Below are positions 59,258 through 64,000 of a stretch of 64,000 nucleotides of DNA, piece after piece. The stretch is from Cinnamomum chago (Eukaryota > Streptophyta > Magnoliopsida > Laurales > Lauraceae), in the NCBI GenBank assembly GCA_038049695.1, contig CP142455.1:25457501-25521500 (forward strand), read 5' to 3'. Positions within the stretch are counted from its first letter, which is position 1; the number at the start of each line of letters is the position of its first letter. A program made the translations under genes and the position numbers. The notes under the pieces are model-generated. The model saw nothing but the letters and a program-made list of their open reading frames with translations, was not told the DNA's origin and did not search any database.

Positions 59258-59877
59258 AAGTACAATCCTTTTTTGTTTTTGTTTTTGTTTACAAGGTAAG
59301 TAATGGTATATTATCAACAATTCTCAAGAAAAAAAACAGAAGGGTCTATTGTGAACAATATAACAAAATTACAACAAAATTAGTATGGTCTGTTTTTAGG
59401 TGTTATGAGCACAACAATTTAAAACCCTAATATTGTAACTAAAGTTTAAAATTTTAATGGCTGAAAAGGCACTTCCAAACGAAGTATGGCCTGTTTTTTC
59501 TAAAGTTCTACAATTTTCAAGTGCCAAAAAATGAAAGTTCTCTCTTATAGACAATGTTGTTCAGCTTGTGGGGGTCAACTTAAAATCATATTCATATCTG
59601 ATTTTCAAGTCTTATTCCAAGTTCAAACTTGAGTCTTATTCAAATCATATAACTCGAATTAAGATGAGTCTAATCAGACACAAATCTAGAAAAGCTCTAA
59701 AAAACAAATGAGACTGCCTCCTCCCCCCACCCAAAAAAAATAATAATAAAAAGAAGAAGAGCTTATTAGAGGCAAAATCTATAATTTATAAATAAATTCT
59801 AAAACTATCATGCAATTAGAAGTTTACCATAAGCTCTAAATCACAAAATAAGAACTTATTTTGTGAGTTACCTGGCC
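59258..59877. other. Intergenic AT-rich DNA
   Basis: No coding region, element end or RNA gene is recognised. Confidence 0.45.
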
Positions 59878-60095
59878 CTACAAAGTCATACATTTCAGCT
59901 TAAACTCATCTCTAGAATCCGAAGAGGTAGCAACCGTGTTATGGGCAGAACCAAAAGCTCTGGCCAAAGAAGCAGAGAAAGAGAAATCTCCCTCTCCCAC
60001 CAGCAGTATACTGTCAGAGATGCTGTGGTCCATTATCCTCTGGTGCGTATTGATTTCTTTGTTGTTCTTGGTCGCATCTATTGCAGTTTCAGCCA
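59878..60095 (-). pseudogene. 5' fragment of a BMT5-like (DUF2431) methyltransferase gene
   Basis: From the ATG at 60095 the frame reads MAETAIDATKNNKEINTHQR, then SILLVGEGDFSFSASLARAFGSA and NTVATSSDSRDEF. The GEGDFSFS motif is the glycine-rich SAM-binding loop of the family of yeast BMT5, a 25S rRNA uridine-N3 methyltransferase; plants have several members. Only the first 60 or so residues are recognisable; the frame ends at a TAG with no good splice donor inside the homologous part. No downstream exons were found to the left. It is either an exon-1 relic or a captured fragment. Confidence 0.75.
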
Positions 60096-60119
60096 TTGCT
60101 GTGGCAAGCAATCTCACAT

Positions 60120-61028
60120 AGAAGTAGCTTTATTTATTATCAAAGAATGTTTGGATACCTTTTTTTAAAGAGAAACGAAAATGCTGGGAGAAAAACATGG
60201 TTTTGAAACAAGACTAGTGAGAAGTACGTGCAACTGAGTGTTGTAGTGACCAATTTATTGTTATGAAATTAGTGAGAGTCTCAGTGTTGTAGTGGCCAAT
60301 TTATTGTTATGAAAGAGTTTAAACATACAACTGTTTCGAATATCGAAAGTTTGTGGTCTCTATGGTTTTTCAAAGAATCCCCATCAATAGTGGTTCTAGA
60401 TGATCAGTCTTGGTCCTCCAAACCATGTCCACATCTATGGAAGATGGGTGCTTTTTTTTTTTTTTTCTTACATCATTAAATGTTTGACTGAGGGTAGTCT
60501 GAAATCAATGCAGTTCTTGTGAACTCAACCAGCTCCCCTGTTTGGTGGTGCCTAACCCACACCACTTGGGCTGTCGGTGTTGTGTATATTTTTTTTTCCA
60601 GGATCATTACATTATAGTCTTGGTCAACACAAAACGAAAAACCAGTACAAATCATGATGAGCATGATCACAACTTCTCATCTGGTGGGAACTGGGAAGTG
60701 GTTCTAACAGGCACAAGTAGCTTGTTTTTATCAGGAGCATTTTCTTATTTTAGTAATCAAAATTTGAGTCATTGATTCTTTGTATTTTGTAAATTCTTAT
60801 TATCATGTTGTTTTCTGATCAGAAGCTTGTGCATCTACAAAGCGCTGAAGGATTATAATATTCCATTGAGATAGCTCAAGGATACAGAGCATCCGTTAAT
60901 GCACCTTCTGCTTTTGACCATGTCTATTTTTTTTGTTCATATTGGACTAATAAAGGTGGTCAAAATAGCTAGATTAACTCAATAAATTGCAAATGGGCAC
61001 TACCCATCTGCACAAAGCAAGTAGGACA
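60120..61028. other. Intergenic DNA with a local tandem duplication
   Basis: At about 60238-60320 the phrase GTGTTGTAGTG-CCAATTTATTGTTATGAAA occurs twice about 45 bases apart. The frames at 60476-60775 on both strands match no family I recognise. Confidence 0.4.
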
Positions 61029-61463
61029 TGTTAGCTTAAGATCCCTCAATCCCCAGGAGGATCTCCTTGGGTCTAATCCAAATGACACAATAAAATAAAC
61101 ATAAATAATCTGAGAATGGGGAGGAGCTTACCTGACTCCATAGCTCCTTGAAATGACAGAAGCTTGAAACTTTGTGGGGTTTATAACTCATTTGCCTTTG
61201 CTATTCTTTCTTGCTTAGTGATGCAGGCCAAGAAACTATTAACCAAAGGAGTTACCCAAAGGGGTCCTTTTATAGAAGATTCATACCCATCAAGAAACCA
61301 TTAACCCTCAACTATCACTTAACCCTTTAATCTCAGCCCATTATTAGTTTGTTGGCAAGTGAGCTCAAAATAATTAGGTCCCTTAAATATGCAAACAAGT
61401 GGGTATCATTAAAGTTCCTTAATGGGCTTGTGGTTATATGGGCCATACTCATTTAATCTAACA
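61029..61463 (-). repeat. Probable 3' LTR of the right-edge copia
   Basis: The plus strand begins TGTTAGCTTAAG and ends TTTAATCTAACA, giving TGTTAG...CTAACA ends over 435 bp. The right end is well supported by the adjacent polypurine tract; the left end rests on the inverted TGTTAG only, and no target duplication can be tested because the other end is outside. Confidence 0.62.
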
Positions 61464-61478
61464 TTCTCCAACTTGGCC
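61464..61478 (-). other. Polypurine tract of the right-edge copia
   Basis: The minus strand reads GGCCAAGTTGGAGAA before TGTTAG. The plus-strand copia remnant has the similar GGACCAATTGGCAGAA at 19948-19963. Confidence 0.65.
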
Positions 61479-61884
61479 CATAAGACCATGAAAACAAAAT
61501 CCAAGATTTTAGTTTAAGGAAACTCATTTTCAAATAGTACTTTGAAAAATAATAAAGCGACATTGACCAATGCGCATCGACTTTTAAAATAATTGCCAAC
61601 GTCTCTTATGCTGAGCCTTAATTCTGGGCTTAAATTGGTTTACCAATGTGAACCATAGCGGTTACATGTCTTTAAAGACATGTTTCCTTCCATAATTACT
61701 CAATTAGCACCCCAACCTAACCAAGTCCTTGATAAGGGTAAATAGGACATTTTCAATGGCCGTCCTATTTAATTGGGTACGATAATGCCATTCTATTTAA
61801 TATTCTTATTTTATTCACCTTAATACATGTAAATATTTGACAAAATAAGAATTACGAAATCATTAATGTAATGATGTCCTCAAT

Positions 61885-63960
61885 AATAAGGCAAATCACT
61901 AAGGCTCATCTTTCTAACATGCTCTCTATAAGCTTTTGGCGCCAATGCCTTCGTTAACGGATCCGCTATCATTTGGCTTGTTAGAGCCCCAACAATAGAC
62001 ACCAATCGATCTCATACCTTTTCCTTTAATACAAAGTACTTAACTTTCAAAAACTTTGATTTACAGGAAACTTTGTCATTTTGAGCAAATCTTCTTATTG
62101 CATCATTATCACAAAATATTTTAAGAGGTGTAGAAATTGTATCCATAATTCGTAAACATGTGATAAAATCTCGCATCCATAATGCATGACCTGTCGCTTC
62201 AAAACATGTCACATATTCGGCATCAAATGTGGATGGAGTCACTAGGATTTGTTTCGCACTTCTCCATGATACTGCCCCACCAGTTAAAAGGAAAATATAT
62301 CCTGAAGTCGACTTTCTTGTATCGAGGCATCCGGCGAAATCTGAGTCTGAATAACCGATCACTTCTAATTGATCGGACTTTCTGTATGAGAGCCTGTAAT
62401 TCCTAGTGCCACTAAGATATCGCAAAACTTTTTTAACTCCTACCTAATGCGTCATTCCTGGGTCACTTTGATATCTAATAAACATGCCAACTGCAAAACT
62501 GATATCAGATCTAGTGCATGTTTGTACATACATCAGACTCCATACTGCAGCAACATAAGGACATTGGTCCATTTGACATCTTTTGATTTCATTTCTTGGA
62601 CTTTGCTCTTTACTAAATTTGTCACCTTTAATTATTGGTGAATCTTGAGGCCTACATCCTTCCATACAGAATCTTTTAAGAATAGTTTAAATATAGGATT
62701 CTTGTGATAACTCAAGTAATCCTCGAGATCTATCCCGATATATCTCGATTCCTATTACAAAGGTTGCTTCTCCCATGTCTTTCATATCAAAATTATTCTT
62801 AAGATATTCCTTGGTTTCATGAATTATACCAAGGTCATTACTAGTTAGCAAAATATCATCGACATACAGTATCAATATTATAAACTTACTCCCACTAACC
62901 TTGAGATAGATGCAATGGTCTACTGGATTTTTGGAAAAACCGAAAGATGTGATAATGTGATTAAATTTAAGATATCATTGCCTGGAAGCTTGTTTCAAAC
63001 CATATATCGATTTCTTTAATTTACAAACTAATTTATTGGTATTCCCTTTTATGAATCCTTCTGGTTGTTCCATGTATACATCTTCTTCTAAATTTCCATT
63101 TAGAAACACTATCTTAACATCTATCTGATGTAGTTCTAAATTGAAATGAGTTACAAAAGCCATAATTATCATAAATGAATCATTTTTAAACACCGGAGAG
63201 TAAGTCTCATTGTAATCAACTCCCTCTCTTTGAGTAAAATCGTTGGCCACGACCTGAGCCTTAAATCATTCTACCTTTCCTTTTGAGTCCCTTTTGGTCT
63301 TGAAGACCCATTTACAGCCTACAGCCTTAGAACCCTTGGGTAGTTCGATAATATCTCAAACCTCATTAGTGGCCATTGATTCTAACTCTTCTTTCATAGC
63401 ATCCATCCATTTTTCAGAATTCACACTTTCTATGGCTTCTTTGAACGTTCTAGAATCATTTTTTATCTCAATATCGGCTTCCTCTAAATATACAACATAA
63501 TCGTCCAAAATGGTAGGTCTTCTTATTCGAGTTGACCTCCTGAATTCCGGATCATTAGGAAGTGGATTATCATGATGTTCTGGGAGTGGATCATTAATGG
63601 GCTGACCAATATTATGTTCAACTTGATCATTTTGTGGTTGTTGTATCTCTTGATGACCACTAATGATATCAAGTGGAACAAACCCATTTTGTGTATCAGG
63701 TAACTCAATATTTTCCCTGATTTCTTTATAAACTATATCTCTTCCTTGAACACTCCCATTATTCTCATGATTCTCCAGAAATTTTGCATTTCCCGATTCT
63801 ACAATCCTAGTAGTATAATTAGGACAGTAAAACATATACCCTTTAGACCTCTCAAGATAACCAATAAAATAGTCACTAATAGTTTTAGGGTCTAACTTTT
63901 TTTCATGTGGGTTATAAATTCTCACTTCAGATTGCCAACCCTAGACTCAAAAATGGTTTA
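61885..63960 (-). pseudogene. Copia pol (integrase end, RT, RNase H), interrupted
   Basis: From right to left the minus strand reads MRIYNPHEKKLDPKTISDYF, DPEFRRSTRIRRPTILDDYV, then a stop after MATNEV, IELPKGSKAVGCKWVFK-like text, QREGVDYNETYSPV, HQIDVKIVFLNG, VYMEQPEGFI, KLKKSIYGLKQASRQ-stop, ILYVDDILLTSND, FDMKDMGEATFVIGIEIYRD, then RNase H LRYLSGTRNYRLSY, YSDSDFAGCLDTRKSTSGY and GAVSWRSAKQ. The reading closes with LTKALAPKAYREHV near 61915. The YVDD catalytic motif survives, but at least four stops and frame changes do not allow a full protein. Confidence 0.9.
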
Positions 63961-64000
63961 GGTTGGATTTCCTTCCGATCCACAACTCAAATGGTGTTTT

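Larger units (their letters stand above)
61029..64000 (-). mobile_element. Ty1/copia element, 3' part, running off the window
   Basis: Minus-strand order from the window edge inward: end of integrase, RT, RNase H, 3' untranslated region, polypurine tract and a probable 3' LTR at 61029-61463. Several stops break pol. The 5' half lies beyond 64000. Its 3' untranslated region resembles 19560-19960, so it belongs to the same family as the plus-strand remnant at 18257-19963. Confidence 0.88.

Overview
This window is eukaryotic nuclear DNA from a flowering plant, probably not a grass. It has no operons or ribosome binding sites and very little host coding sequence. Most of it is layered transposable elements of plant families: Ty3/gypsy (Tekay/Del-like and Tat-like), Ty1/copia, CACTA (En/Spm), hAT, PIF/Harbinger-like MITEs, a tRNA-derived SINE and a LINE scrap. 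Plant-specific host families also appear: PR-1, an F-box protein with a DUF295/KIB-type C-terminus, and a BMT5/DUF2431-type methyltransferase. The species cannot be told from the sequence alone.

Layout. 1-2631: a broken PR-1-like gene and unassigned DNA. 2632-12068: a complete, apparently very young Ty3/gypsy element on the minus strand, with seemingly identical 2226-bp LTRs, a 5-bp target-site duplication (TSD) GTACA and one uninterrupted 1577-codon gag-pol frame. 12069-21069: mainly class II elements (a hAT at 14110-15113; a hAT at 16275-18150 carrying a PIF/Harbinger-like insert at 16801-17719) and a decayed copia fragment. 21075-23348: a solo LTR related to the young gypsy family, with TSD ATAGC. 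24170-24353: a SINE. 24730-25033: a MITE. 25116-36168: an F-box gene split by a 9.8-kb Tat-lineage gypsy element (25624-35448, TSD GAGAT). 37094 to about 40258: a diverged LTR-like relic with a 34-bp tandem array. About 40261-53900: a decayed CACTA transposon with TNP2-like and TNPA-like genes, itself hit by a nearly intact copia element (43455-48828, TSD CTAAA). 54664-55411: a MITE cluster. 55730-57061: the one intact host gene seen, an F-box/DUF295 gene paralogous to the split one. 57893-60095: LINE, copia, MITE and methyltransferase fragments. 61029-64000: the 3' part of a copia element that runs off the window.

The most interesting structure lies in the Tat element. Between pol and the 3' LTR, on the opposite strand, there is a multi-exon gene (34539 down to 32051). 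Its three introns have GT/AG ends and preserve reading phase. It encodes a repeat-rich N-terminus, a domain like the one annotated in plants as 'putative gypsy-type transposon', a long coiled coil and an acidic tail. Antisense extra ORFs are known in Tat-lineage elements; the spliced layout here is worth testing.

Insertion order is readable: the CACTA predates its copia guest; the hAT at 16.3 kb predates its Harbinger-like guest; the Tat element (about 5 percent LTR difference counted by eye) hit the F-box copy a while ago; the 2632-12068 gypsy and the 43455-48828 copia are the youngest.
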